A DNA stretch of 64,000 nucleotides from Paenarthrobacter sp. AR 02 (GCF_021538675.1 NZ_JAJUKH010000002.1:124001-188000); one strand, 5' to 3'; positions 34,589 through 44,108 are shown, counted from the first letter of the stretch. Notes: generated from the letters alone by a model not told the origin. Program-made: numbers and translations.

Positions 34589-35184
34589 TGGCTGCGAGCG
34601 CCAACCTCAGCGACATCAACGTTCCCCGGGGGCCGCGGGCCATCCCCGTGCAGAAGGCCCGCGGCGGAGGCGTGCTCGGGTTGCTGTTCCTGGCCGCCGC
34701 CACGGTGGCCATGCTGCAGCAGGAACACATCAGGGCAGCGGAAGCATGGCTGATGGCTGCGGTTTTCGATGGGATCCTGGGCGGGGCGTCCTACAGCGTG
34801 GACGACATCATCTTCCACAACGTGGGGGCAGGCCAGCCCTACGCCCTCATGGTCACCGGACTGTGCTCCAGCGCGGTCCTCCTCACACCTGTCGCCGCGT
34901 TGGCGGGGGTCCTGTTCCTGATGGGGCGGATTCCTGTGTCGCGGCTCATGCCTGCCACCCTGATCGCCCTGGCTATCGTCTGCCTGAGCAACGCAACCCG
35001 GTATTTCATGATCGCCGCAGCCCAACAGAGCTGGGGACAGCAGGGCTTTGACCTCATGCACCACTTCCTGGGTTCGTTCGTGGTGATCTTCGGCTTCGTG
35101 GCCGCCATCATCGTCCTGGTGCGCGCCGCCGTCGTCCGAAAGGACCGCTCCGTCGCCAAGAGGAGGGGCCGGCGTGCGTCCTGA
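34588..35184 (+). CDS. Exosortase/archaeosortase-like membrane protein
   Basis: A 198-residue, GTG-started protein with about five TM segments. Three residues match the exosortase catalytic pattern in the expected order: Cys93 (GLCSSAV), Arg138 in SNATR, and His158/159 before Gly162 (HHFLGS). The spacing and membrane context fit the superfamily, though it is shorter than typical XrtA. Such enzymes are proposed to cleave C-terminal tripartite signals of surface proteins and are often found among exopolysaccharide genes, as here. Overall similarity was judged by eye, so the assignment needs a profile search. Confidence 0.7.
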   Translation: MAASANLSDINVPRGPRAIPVQKARGGGVLGLLFLAAATVAMLQQEHIRAAEAWLMAAVFDGILGGASYSVDDIIFHNVGAGQPYALMVTGLCSSAVLLTPVAALAGVLFLMGRIPVSRLMPATLIALAIVCLSNATRYFMIAAAQQSWGQQGFDLMHHFLGSFVVIFGFVAAIIVLVRAAVVRKDRSVAKRRGRRAS

Positions 35185-36055
35185 ACTGCCGGCGGTGCTC
35201 CCGGCGCTCGCCATGGCTGCGGCTTTGATCCTGACCGGCTGCGGTGCCGGTCCCGCTACCGATGCGGAGGTTGGTGCGGTCTCCGGGGACAACGCAGTCC
35301 GCGTGGGCCAGTGCTACCTCATTTCAACACCGGAAGAGTATGGTGCCAGCAGCCATACGGGTCCGGCGGTTGCCTGTTCCGAGCCGCACACCACCCAGAC
35401 GTTCCTGGTGGCTGCGGTGCCTCAGCCGCTGTCCGGGCAAGCGGAGCGTCCGCTCCACGAGCAACTCCAAAACCTCACTGCCCGTTTATGCCCGGCTACG
35501 GAACTGCGCAGGTACCTGGGTGGCGCCGAGCGCGACGCCACCACCGGCATGGCCATCACCGGGTATTATCCCACCCGCGCTGCCTGGTCGGCCGGGAGCC
35601 GGACCGTCCGCTGCGACGTCCTGACCACCACGGCTGATCTGGCGCCCAGGGAGACCAAGGCCGATCTCAAGGACGCCTTGGCGAGGCCCGAATCCGCTCC
35701 GATCCGGCTTTGCTACACCCAGGAGATCACAGACGGCGTGCTGGGTTCCGAAGGCACTGACACCCCCTGTTCCGAGCCGCACACTACCGAGGATGTCAGT
35801 GCTTGGTTCGGGCAGGACGCTTCGCTGGTGCCTTTGGCTGCGCAGCAGGAACGCTGCCTTCCTTTTGTGCTCGACTTCCTGAACGTGGATGTTCTCCCCG
35901 CAGATGTGGAAGTTCGGCCGATAGTGCGCGTCGACGGCGGTGCGCGGGCTGTCCGTTGCGGCGTGGCACCGCGGCAGTCAGCGGGTCCGGAACGCTGGAC
36001 CGGGACCCTTGCACCCGTTGCCGGCACGGTGAGTGGGGAAGTGGCCAATGGTTGA
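35174..36055 (+). CDS. Lipoprotein with two septum-formation-type domains
   Basis: A 293-residue protein with GTG start overlapping the preceding gene by 11 nt. Signal peptide ends in the lipobox LTGC (Cys23). The mature part holds two related units, each with Cys-x-Tyr followed by (A/P)CSEPHTT: GQCYLIST with VACSEPHTTQTF, and LCYTQEIT with TPCSEPHTTEDV. Later paired Cys residues probably form disulfides. CSEPHxxE/Q is typical of the septum-formation family domain. The role is unknown; it is placed in the surface-assembly operon. Confidence 0.75.
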   Translation: MRPELPAVLPALAMAAALILTGCGAGPATDAEVGAVSGDNAVRVGQCYLISTPEEYGASSHTGPAVACSEPHTTQTFLVAAVPQPLSGQAERPLHEQLQNLTARLCPATELRRYLGGAERDATTGMAITGYYPTRAAWSAGSRTVRCDVLTTTADLAPRETKADLKDALARPESAPIRLCYTQEITDGVLGSEGTDTPCSEPHTTEDVSAWFGQDASLVPLAAQQERCLPFVLDFLNVDVLPADVEVRPIVRVDGGARAVRCGVAPRQSAGPERWTGTLAPVAGTVSGEVANG

Positions 36056-37697
36056 GACGACGGTTGGAAAATCAGCCAAGCCCGACGTCGAGGAGTTCGC
36101 TCCTGTTCCTGTGAGGTCCGGCATGGGCCCACGGCCGGGCCCGCTGCGCATGGCGGGGAGGTTCCTCGCGCGGACGTTCGGTCCTGGAGAATTGACCCTG
36201 GGGGGAGTCCGTACCCCTGCCCTCGTTGCTGGGCTGGTGTCCGCCATTGCGATGCTGGTGCGGCTGTTTGTGCCGGGTCCGGTGGGGGTGGCCGACCAAG
36301 GAGATGGCAATGGCCTGGTCTGTTCCCTGGGCGTAAGCAACGTCCGGCCCTGGGACTACGCAGATTTCACGCGGTTCATCTACCCCAGCTGGACACCCCA
36401 CCCGCTGGTGGGTGAGGCGTGCGGTGCCGCCGGATCCGGTGAGCCGGTGTACTCGTCCCAGCTTGCCTTCCTGTGGTTGGGGAAGCTGCTTACCCCGCTC
36501 TTTGGTTGGGGTGGCGGTCTGGATATGCGTGCAGTGGGCATCGTCTGCTGCCTGGTTTTCGGCCTGTTGATCGCCGCGCTGGTTGCTGTGCTCCCGGGCC
36601 GTGCCAGCTTCCGGGTCCTCATCGCCGCCTTGGTGACCGTGGTGATGGCCGACGGCGTTTTTGCTGATTTTTTCATCTCTCCCTACCCCGAACCCGCGGC
36701 TTTCCTGGGAACGCTGGGGTTGTTGGTGGCCCTGTTGAACTACTGGAACGGTGCCCGGAGCCGGTGGGTGACCATCCTGCCGGTGGTCGGTGCCGGCGTA
36801 TTCACCATCGCGGCCAAACCCGAGATGGTGTCGTGGCTGCCTGTGCTGGCGTTGGCATTGTTGTGGTTGCCGCAGGGGAGCACGCGGCGTTCAGGCCGCC
36901 GCGCGCCGGAAGGAAGCCGATGGCGTCGGTTCGCGATGCCGCTGTTGGCGATCATGGCCATTGCAGCCTTCACCGTGGCCTTCATGGCGGTGCAACCGAA
37001 GCGCACCGCCGAGCTGAACCTCTACAACGCGGTTTTTGCTGAACTGCTACCGCACAGCCCCACCCCGGAGGAGGACCTGAAGTGGTTGGGCCTTGATCCG
37101 GGATTTGTTGCCGCGAGCGGCACTACCGTCGCGTCGCCGAGGTCGGCTGCCTTGAACCCGAAATTCCACGAGTTCCAGGAAGAGATGGGCGCCGGCAAGC
37201 TAGCAGGTTTCTACCTCACCCACCCTGAACGGCTGATTGGGATGGGCGAACGTGGGATTACCGCCATGCTGACGCCTGAACTGGGCTACATCGGTTCGTT
37301 CATGGAGGGACAGGGCCAGCCGTTCGCGAAGGACCACCGCTTCCCGGTGGTATTGGGCCTGTTGACGGCACTGAAGGCGGCGCCCGTTGCTTTGGTGGCA
37401 ATGCAGCTGCTGACGCTGCTCCTTGGACTCGCCGTGGCCTTTCGCAAGAAGGCCGCCGTAGGACGCCTGGCGGTGGTGGTGGTCGCGGCAGGGTGGCTGC
37501 AGTTCTGGGTGGTGGTGCTGTGGTCCGGGCAGCCCGAGATCTATCGGCAGCTACTGCTCTCAGGTTTCCACGCGGCTTTGTGTGTCCCGTTGCTGGTTGC
37601 ACTGATCAGCATCCTCGCATCCGGGCCGGAGCGGGGACAGCAGCAAACGGCTTCCCAGGCCACGCCCGGATTACGTGATCCAGCCGTCAGCGCTTAG
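36048..37697 (+). CDS. WsfD-like membrane hexosyltransferase (GT-C type)
   Basis: A 549-residue protein with about ten TM helices; the ATG at 36048 behind GTGGGGAAG is preferred to the in-frame GTG at 36033. An early extracytoplasmic Asp pair (VADQGDGN) and the loop YNAVFAELLPHSPTPEEDLKWLGLDP followed by ASGTT resemble the WsfD family of glycan-biosynthesis transferases from S-layer glycan clusters. It probably adds sugars from lipid carriers outside the membrane. Its last 27 bp overlap the convergent response-regulator gene. Confidence 0.6.
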   Translation: MVETTVGKSAKPDVEEFAPVPVRSGMGPRPGPLRMAGRFLARTFGPGELTLGGVRTPALVAGLVSAIAMLVRLFVPGPVGVADQGDGNGLVCSLGVSNVRPWDYADFTRFIYPSWTPHPLVGEACGAAGSGEPVYSSQLAFLWLGKLLTPLFGWGGGLDMRAVGIVCCLVFGLLIAALVAVLPGRASFRVLIAALVTVVMADGVFADFFISPYPEPAAFLGTLGLLVALLNYWNGARSRWVTILPVVGAGVFTIAAKPEMVSWLPVLALALLWLPQGSTRRSGRRAPEGSRWRRFAMPLLAIMAIAAFTVAFMAVQPKRTAELNLYNAVFAELLPHSPTPEEDLKWLGLDPGFVAASGTTVASPRSAALNPKFHEFQEEMGAGKLAGFYLTHPERLIGMGERGITAMLTPELGYIGSFMEGQGQPFAKDHRFPVVLGLLTALKAAPVALVAMQLLTLLLGLAVAFRKKAAVGRLAVVVVAAGWLQFWVVVLWSGQPEIYRQLLLSGFHAALCVPLLVALISILASGPERGQQQTASQATPGLRDPAVSA

Positions 37698-38312
37698 CTG
37701 ATTCCGCAGGCTGATCACGTTGCTGAGCCTGATCCCGGCGGCCGCATACCGCTGCCTGATCCGATGCAGGTGGGCCTTGACGGTTTGTTCGCTGATGCCC
37801 ATGGCATCAGCCACCCCACGCACAGGCAAGGCGTCGCTGCCCAGGTAAAGTTCGGCGAGGCGTTGTTCACGAAGCGACAGCTTGATCCGTTCCGGTGCCG
37901 TGTTCACCATGACCGCCGCGACTTCCGGGGGCACATAAAGCTTCCCGGCGGCCACGGCACGGATGGCGTGCTCTATATGCTGGGGCCCCGCGGCCTTTGG
38001 GACATACCCAAGGGCCCCAGCGGTACAGGCCGCCCCCGCGTCCCATCCGTCCAGCACAGTGGCAAGGACGACGACGCGAAGGCCCGCCCGTACCAAATGG
38101 CGCACGGCCGGTAGCAGGTCCTCCTGGCTGTCCAAGGTGCCCAGCACAGCAACCTCGATCTCTTCCGCGGCCCAGCCACTGCCCTGCTCGCTGGGCCGAA
38201 GGGCGGTGGAAGTTGCCTTGATCACCAGGTCCGGCGCGTTGCAACGGAGCCAGGCATCCAGTGTGTCGATCATCAATTGGTGGCGGTCCACCACCAGCAC
38301 CCGGGTCACCAT
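37671..38312 (-). CDS. LuxR-type response regulator lacking the phospho-acceptor Asp
   Basis: A 213-residue protein with ATG at 38312 overlapping the stop of the preceding gene (ATGGTGA). The receiver domain (1-125) keeps the conserved Lys106 (GYVPKAA) and the beta-strand pattern, but the acceptor position reads VLGTL: Gly58 replaces Asp. Only one acidic residue remains in the metal pocket (VVDRHQ). The C-terminal LuxR/NarL HTH (LSLREQRLAELYL, GISEQTVKAHLHRI) is intact. It probably acts without phosphorylation or as a partner of the divergent intact regulator, which is its paralogue. Confidence 0.82.
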   Translation of the reverse strand: MVTRVLVVDRHQLMIDTLDAWLRCNAPDLVIKATSTALRPSEQGSGWAAEEIEVAVLGTLDSQEDLLPAVRHLVRAGLRVVVLATVLDGWDAGAACTAGALGYVPKAAGPQHIEHAIRAVAAGKLYVPPEVAAVMVNTAPERIKLSLREQRLAELYLGSDALPVRGVADAMGISEQTVKAHLHRIRQRYAAAGIRLSNVISLRNQLSADGWIT

Positions 38313-39484
38313 TGCCGGGGCGCTTTCATATGGACAAGGATGCTGGCACCGCCAGGATCCCTTTGGACTCGGGTGTCTCCCAGGGTTTCCAATTCGCTCC
38401 ACAGGGCCGGGGTGCAGCGGCTGGGATTGAGGTTGCGCACCCTCCACGTGATGAGGATTCGGTCTTCCACGTCGGGTTCAAGAAAGACCTGGAGCTTACG
38501 ATCGCCGTCCGCACCCCCGACCGGGGTGACACTGCCGTCGACGCTCCCGACCGGGGTAGCCAGGAGCATGGTCACTGCCAGGACCGCCGAACGCTTCGCT
38601 TGGGGGATGCGCTCCGCCAGGTCCGGCTGGGCCGCCACAGCCACCGTGGATTCCATCCGGGCCAGGCGCAACGCGGCGACGAGCCACGTGCCCGATTGCA
38701 GCAGCATCAACTGCCCCCTGAGTTGTGAGGCCAAAGCCTGCGCTTCTTCGGCCACTTTAGGATCCAGGGCAAGCTGTTGGTTCCTGGCCACCTTGGCGAA
38801 CAGCTCCTGGATTTGGTGGTGCGTCTGTGCCAGCAGATCGGACGGCGAGAACACATCGGACGGCGAGTCGACGATTGGATCAGCGGGTGGTTCCTGCGGA
38901 GCGGGTAATGCGTTGCCTTGCCGGGACGCGGCCAGTTCCATACGACTTTGGATACCGATGACCGCCAAGGCTCCCAGAAGGCCCGGAATGAGGGTGATGA
39001 AGAAGATGAGGAGCCCTTCACCGGACCCAAAACGGGGCGTCGTAGCGTAATAGACGGCGCTGAGGACCGCGTTGACTCCCACCAGGACCAGGAAACCCAT
39101 CAGGTCCCACCGCATGCTCAACAGAAAAACCAGGGCCGCCCCCATGAGGACGTTGAACGCCAACGCGGCGTAGCCGGAGTCCGCGGTGACCGTACTCGCC
39201 GTGGCAAGTCCGGAGGCGATGGACGTGCCGAGCCAGCCCAAGCGCAGCCAGGGCAAACGCGACGCCCTGGTCTTTGGATCCGAAGCGAACATCGCAAGAG
39301 TGAATCCCAGCAGGTCGAAGGCTTGTGCGCCCAGTCTCATGATGTCCCGGTCGCTTCCGTCCAGGGAGTTGGCGGAGGTGACAAAGGAGATCGACCAAAC
39401 GGTCAGGGTCCCGGCCAAGAGGATGCTGCGGGACAGGAACAAAGGACCGGCTTTGCCTGAGATGTACGGATGTTCCGCCTTCAT
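38306..39484 (-). CDS. Membrane protein resembling a degenerate sensor kinase
   Basis: A 392-residue protein between a histidine kinase and a response regulator, overlapping both (ATGA at 39481-39484; 7 nt at 38306-38312). Roughly seven TM helices (20-195) are followed by a predicted coiled/helical segment (LLAQTHHQIQELFAKVARNQQLAL) at the place of a DHp domain, then a 130-residue domain with ATPase-like strand/helix order but no N-box, DxGxG or other ATP motifs. It looks like a kinase that lost its catalytic core, perhaps a sensory partner. Confidence 0.6.
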   Translation of the reverse strand: MKAEHPYISGKAGPLFLSRSILLAGTLTVWSISFVTSANSLDGSDRDIMRLGAQAFDLLGFTLAMFASDPKTRASRLPWLRLGWLGTSIASGLATASTVTADSGYAALAFNVLMGAALVFLLSMRWDLMGFLVLVGVNAVLSAVYYATTPRFGSGEGLLIFFITLIPGLLGALAVIGIQSRMELAASRQGNALPAPQEPPADPIVDSPSDVFSPSDLLAQTHHQIQELFAKVARNQQLALDPKVAEEAQALASQLRGQLMLLQSGTWLVAALRLARMESTVAVAAQPDLAERIPQAKRSAVLAVTMLLATPVGSVDGSVTPVGGADGDRKLQVFLEPDVEDRILITWRVRNLNPSRCTPALWSELETLGDTRVQRDPGGASILVHMKAPRQW

Positions 39485-40728
39485 GCCGGGTCCGCGTTTA
39501 ATGGTGCGTCCACGTCCAGGACCACGGTGGTGCCGCGGCCGGCGGCGGACAACACCCTGGCATGTCCGCCGACGTCGTTCATGCGCTGCAGCACCGACTG
39601 CCGTAGGCCGAATCGCTCCGCCGGCACGGCTTCTGCGTTGAATCCGGAGCCCGCATCGCTGATCAGTACCGACACCGATGAACCGGACCGGGAGACGAGG
39701 ACATCGACGTGGTCGGTGCCGGCATGCCGGGCAGCGTTGACCATGCACTCTTCTGCCGCGTCAACGAGAGCGCTCTGCAGGTTCTCCGGCAACGCGCCGG
39801 CCTCGCCATAGACCTCGACCGTGAAAAGCTTGCCGCTTTGGCGGGCGGCCCGGTCCCTCAGCACCTCGGCCAGTTCGGGAACCCCGGAAGGTTCGACGAC
39901 GGCCATCCCCGCCTGGGTGCGCGGCCCGCCGTCGCCCCGCACTGCTGGGGCGACTGCGGCGTTAGGTGGGGTTGGCCCGGTAACCGGCCCGCCGGCGTCG
40001 TGCGTGGCGGAGGCCAGCAGGGCACGTAACTCGTCAGGATCGGCCCCGGCCCCGCCGCGGGCGAGCACTGTCAGCGTCCTCAGGGTCGTGTCGTGGAGGA
40101 GCCTGGCCTGGGCCATGGCGGCGTCGGCCGCATCCCGTGCCTGGGCCTGGGCCGTGGCGGATTCCTGCCGGATCGCCTGGTCATCGCAGTGGATGGCCAC
40201 TGCCTTTGGTGCTGAATGGCGGATGACGAGCATGACGAACCAGGCGCCCAGGACCGTCAACGCGGTGGTGGGGCCCAAGCGGTGGATCACGGACACAGCG
40301 TAGGTGTGCCCGAATACCAACAGACCGAGGAACGCGGTAAACAGAACGGAGCGCCACGTGTTCCGTAACGCCAGGACCAGGACAGAGCTTGTAGCCAGCA
40401 GAACCGAATGTGCCAGGAGCAGGGAGTCGGAGTCCTGCCGGAACGTGACCCCGGTCAGAAGCTCGGACAAAGTGATCAGGGCCAGGACGGTGACAAGCCG
40501 GACGGGCCACGCATCGGTGCGGAGCATCGCAGCAAGGCAGGCGACGAGGACAACCACAACAGCGGTGGTGGCGGGGCTTCGCCAAGCGGGCCCGTCGCTG
40601 ACCGGCCCGGCGTAGATCCATGCGGCCGCGACGAAAACGAAGCTGACCACGGCCCCGCCGCGGGCCAATAAATCCGAACTACCCAGAGCCTCCCGGCTGG
40701 CCACCGGTCGGTCGATCCATGCCCCCAT
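39481..40728 (-). CDS. Sensor histidine kinase
   Basis: A 415-residue protein: about six TM helices (25-170) without a large sensor domain, a cytoplasmic helix with the candidate phospho-His212 (LLHDTTLRTL), and a HATPase domain with N-box Asn331 (MVNAARHAG), G1 Asp358-x-Gly-x-Gly (ISDAGSGFN) and RFGLRQSV. This is the NarX/LiaS-like class that pairs with LuxR-type regulators. First gene of a three-gene minus-strand operon; it is divergent (72-bp gap) from an intact LuxR-type regulator, its probable partner. Confidence 0.87.
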   Translation of the reverse strand: MGAWIDRPVASREALGSSDLLARGGAVVSFVFVAAAWIYAGPVSDGPAWRSPATTAVVVVLVACLAAMLRTDAWPVRLVTVLALITLSELLTGVTFRQDSDSLLLAHSVLLATSSVLVLALRNTWRSVLFTAFLGLLVFGHTYAVSVIHRLGPTTALTVLGAWFVMLVIRHSAPKAVAIHCDDQAIRQESATAQAQARDAADAAMAQARLLHDTTLRTLTVLARGGAGADPDELRALLASATHDAGGPVTGPTPPNAAVAPAVRGDGGPRTQAGMAVVEPSGVPELAEVLRDRAARQSGKLFTVEVYGEAGALPENLQSALVDAAEECMVNAARHAGTDHVDVLVSRSGSSVSVLISDAGSGFNAEAVPAERFGLRQSVLQRMNDVGGHARVLSAAGRGTTVVLDVDAPLNADPA

Positions 40729-40800
40729 GAATGTCTCCCCCGAAACGTGTCACCTAATATGGTGACGACTTAGGCAGAATCATATGTGGGGAGGTCTGAA

Positions 40801-41469
40801 ATGCTGCGCTACCCACTATCCCGACCCACCATCGAAGTGGACATCGTCGAAGACCACGCGGTCCTGCGGGAGGGCCTCGCCCAGTGGATCCAAGCCAATG
40901 CCCCAGGGATCCGGGTTGTGGGAAAGTTCGCTTCCTGGGCCGAAGCTGCCGCCCACATCGGAGCCCTCTCGGATGTCGTGGTCCTGGACGTCCTGCTGGG
41001 CGACCATGTGCCGCTGCGCGCAAAAATCCAGGCAATCCTGTCCGCCGGACCCCAAGTGGTGGTCTGCAGCTCAGTCCTGGATCCAGCTGTCATAAGGCAG
41101 GCCATAGCGGCGGGCGCCCTGGCGTATATTCCCAAGACCGTGGCGGCCGGGGTGGTGGAAAGTGCGATCCGCAACGCAGCGCTGGGAGAGCCTTACATTA
41201 CGGCGGAAGTCGCGGCGGCACTGGATTCCGAACGGTCCGGGCCGGTGTTGTCGGCCCGGGAACACCAGGTGGTGTCCCTTTATCTGGGCGGAACCGCGGG
41301 AACCCTTGCCGAGACGGCCAACGTCCTGGGGATCTCCGTCGATGGGGTGAAGAAGCACCTGGCTTCGGTGCGACGCAAGTTCCAGGACGGTCCCGAACCA
41401 CTGACCAGGCTCGCACTCAGGGACAGGCTGGTTGCAGGAGGCTGGCTGGTGGAGGACCCAAACCACTAG
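40801..41469 (+). CDS. LuxR-type response regulator (intact receiver)
   Basis: A 222-residue protein; the ATG at 40801 behind GGGGAGG is used. The receiver has the acidic pair Glu17/Asp18 (VEDHAVLREGL), phospho-acceptor Asp63 (VVLDVLL) and Lys112 (YIPKTVA). The HTH (LSAREHQVVSLYL, GISVDGVKKHLASVRRKF) closely resembles that of the Asp-less regulator at 37671-38312, so the two are paralogues. Divergent from the histidine kinase gene. Confidence 0.9.
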   Translation: MLRYPLSRPTIEVDIVEDHAVLREGLAQWIQANAPGIRVVGKFASWAEAAAHIGALSDVVVLDVLLGDHVPLRAKIQAILSAGPQVVVCSSVLDPAVIRQAIAAGALAYIPKTVAAGVVESAIRNAALGEPYITAEVAAALDSERSGPVLSAREHQVVSLYLGGTAGTLAETANVLGISVDGVKKHLASVRRKFQDGPEPLTRLALRDRLVAGGWLVEDPNH

Positions 41470-41549
41470 TGCAGGGAAAGGCATGTAACCGGGGCCTGTG
41501 GACAACGCGCCGCTGACTGTCAGGGGCACCGCCTAGACTGGTAGGCACC

Positions 41550-44093
41550 ATGGATATGTTGTTCGACCCCTACGCAGACGGACCCTTCAAAGCAGGCACC
41601 AAAGCCGCAGTCAAGGCTGCCCCGGAGCTCTCTGGCCCCGGTGGAGGCGCGGGTGGCGCCCGCCTGCAGGAGGGCAGCGGCGGCTCATCGGGCCCTTCCG
41701 ACGGGCCTGCCTCGGGAGGGTGGAGCAACAACGGTGCGTCCGGCCTGCCGTCCGCGGATGCGCTCCTTCAAGGGTTGAACCCGCAGCAGGAAGAAGCGGT
41801 CAAGCACGCCGGGAGCCCCTTGCTGATCGTCGCCGGCGCCGGTTCGGGCAAGACCCGCGTCCTGAGTAACCGCATCGCCTACCTCATCGCCACTAAGCGC
41901 GCCCACCACGGCGAGATCCTGGCCATCACGTTCACCAACAAAGCCGCAGCAGAAATGCGGGAACGCATCGAGGCATTGGTAGGTGCCCGTGCCAAGGCCA
42001 TGTGGATCTCCACGTTCCACTCCTCCTGCGTGCGCATCCTGCGCAGGGAAGCCGCGAACGTCGGCCTCAACTCGAACTTCTCAATCTACGACTCCGCGGA
42101 TTCGCTGCGCCTGATCACACTGGTGTCCAAGAACCTGGACCTGGATCCCAAGAAGTTCCCGCCCAAGGCCATCCAGCACAAGATCTCCGCCCTGAAAAAT
42201 GAGCTGATCGACGCCGACTCCTACATTTCCTCGGCCAACCACAACGACCCCTTCGAGCAGGCCGTGGCAGAGGTCTTCAAGGGTTACGCCCAAAGGCTGC
42301 GCCAGGCCAACGCCATGGACTTCGACGACCTCATTGCCGAGACCGTCTACATGTTCCGCGCGTTCCCGGCGCTCGCGGAGTCCTACCGGCGGCGTTTCCG
42401 GCACGTCCTGGTAGACGAGTACCAGGACACCAACCACGCCCAGTACGCGCTGGTCCGGGAGATTGTGGGCCTGGGAAGCGATAGCGGGGTTGAACCGAGC
42501 GAACTGACGGTCGTGGGCGATTCCGATCAGTCCATCTACGCCTTCCGTGGCGCCGACATCCGCAACATCGTGGAATTCGAAGCCGACTACCCCAACGCCC
42601 GGACCATCAAGCTTGAACAGAACTACCGCTCCACCCAGAACATCCTCAGCGCCGCCAACTCGGTGATCTCACGCAACCCCAACCGCCAGGAGAAGCGCTT
42701 GTGGACTGCGGAGGGCGACGGCGAAAAGATCGTTGGCTACGTGGGCGAGAACGAGCACGACGAAGCCCAGTTCATAGCCAAGGAAATCGACCGCCTGCAG
42801 GACGAGGACGGGCTGCGCCCGGGCGACGTCGCCATCTTCTACCGGACCAACGCACAGTCACGGTCCATCGAAGACGTCCTGGTCAGAGTGGGCCTGCCGT
42901 ACAAGGTTGTGGGCGGCACGCGCTTCTATGAGCGCAAGGAAATCAAGGACGCCCTGGCTTACCTGCGCGTCCTGGTGAACCCGGACGACGACGTCAACCT
43001 CCGCCGCGTACTGAACGAACCCAAGCGGGGGATCGGTGACCGTGCGGAGGGCGCTGTTGCGGCTTTGGCGGAGCGGGAACGGACGTCCTTCATGGCGGCC
43101 GCGCGCCGGGCGGACCAAGCTCCGGGAATGGCCACGCGCTCGGTGAACGCGGTGCTCGGATTCGTGAAACTGCTGGATGACCTCGCCGAAGTTGCCTCGG
43201 GCTCGGGTGCTGCGGCAGCCCTGGAAGCGGTGCTGGAACAGACCGGTTACCTCGCCGGCCTGCGAGCAAGCAACGACCCCCAGGATGAGTCCCGGGTGGA
43301 AAACCTTGCTGAGCTGGTGGCCGTGGTCCGTGAATACGAACGCGACAACCCCGAAGGCACACTCGGCGAGTTCCTCGAACAGGTCTCCCTGGTGGCCGAT
43401 GCCGACCAGATCCCGGATGCCCCGGGCGCAGACATCGACGCCGCAGTGGCAGAGGCCAAGCGCATGGGCGTGGTGACGCTGATGACGTTGCATACGGCCA
43501 AGGGACTGGAATTCCCGGTGGTGTTCCTGACAGGCATGGAACACGGGATCTTCCCGCACCAGCGCTCGGCCACCGATCCCAAGGAACTGGCCGAAGAACG
43601 GCGCCTGGCATACGTCGGACTGACGCGTGCCCGCAAGCGGCTCTACGTCACGCGCTCCGAGGTCCGGAGCATGTGGGGCCAGAGCCAGTACAACCCTGCC
43701 AGCCAGTTCCTCGAGGAGATTCCCTCCGAGCTGGTGGAGTGGAAGCGTGAAGGCATGAGCCGCCAGGCCGGTGGCTGGGGAAGCGCCCCTATCGGCTCCA
43801 ACCGTTACGGTGGTTCGTTCTGGGGTGCGGGTACCTCCCGGGGAGCCGCCGCCAGCCCCACCGCAGGTTTCGACGCCGACGTCCCTGCCGCCGTCGCCCG
43901 CAACAGGGTGCAGCCACAGAAGGAAGTCATTTCCGTGGTGGTGGGGGACAAGGTCAACCACACAAGCTTCGGCAACGGCGTGGTTCTCGGTGTTGAGGGC
44001 GCGGGGGACAAGACCGTTGCCAAGGTGAAGTTCGACGTCGGCGAGAAGCGCCTGCTGTTGCGTTACGCGCCCCTGACCAAAATCGACGCCTAG
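41550..44093 (+). CDS. pcrA: ATP-dependent DNA helicase PcrA/UvrD
   Basis: An 847-residue superfamily 1 helicase, 3'-5' polarity, for nucleotide-excision repair and replication-fork upkeep. Walker A is AGAGSGKTRVL at about residue 97, motif II is VDEYQDTN, motif III VGDSDQSIYAFRGA, and motifs V-VI include TLHTAKGLEFPVVFL and AYVGLTRARKRLYVT. The first 70 residues are a Gly/Ser/Pro-rich extension; the C-terminal TUDOR-like part (VGDKVNHTSFGNGVVLGVEG) contacts RNA polymerase in UvrD/PcrA. ATG 41550. Confidence 0.95.
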   Translation: MDMLFDPYADGPFKAGTKAAVKAAPELSGPGGGAGGARLQEGSGGSSGPSDGPASGGWSNNGASGLPSADALLQGLNPQQEEAVKHAGSPLLIVAGAGSGKTRVLSNRIAYLIATKRAHHGEILAITFTNKAAAEMRERIEALVGARAKAMWISTFHSSCVRILRREAANVGLNSNFSIYDSADSLRLITLVSKNLDLDPKKFPPKAIQHKISALKNELIDADSYISSANHNDPFEQAVAEVFKGYAQRLRQANAMDFDDLIAETVYMFRAFPALAESYRRRFRHVLVDEYQDTNHAQYALVREIVGLGSDSGVEPSELTVVGDSDQSIYAFRGADIRNIVEFEADYPNARTIKLEQNYRSTQNILSAANSVISRNPNRQEKRLWTAEGDGEKIVGYVGENEHDEAQFIAKEIDRLQDEDGLRPGDVAIFYRTNAQSRSIEDVLVRVGLPYKVVGGTRFYERKEIKDALAYLRVLVNPDDDVNLRRVLNEPKRGIGDRAEGAVAALAERERTSFMAAARRADQAPGMATRSVNAVLGFVKLLDDLAEVASGSGAAAALEAVLEQTGYLAGLRASNDPQDESRVENLAELVAVVREYERDNPEGTLGEFLEQVSLVADADQIPDAPGADIDAAVAEAKRMGVVTLMTLHTAKGLEFPVVFLTGMEHGIFPHQRSATDPKELAEERRLAYVGLTRARKRLYVTRSEVRSMWGQSQYNPASQFLEEIPSELVEWKREGMSRQAGGWGSAPIGSNRYGGSFWGAGTSRGAAASPTAGFDADVPAAVARNRVQPQKEVISVVVGDKVNHTSFGNGVVLGVEGAGDKTVAKVKFDVGEKRLLLRYAPLTKIDA

Positions 44094-44108
44094 GGCCTGC
44101 ACGGCATA

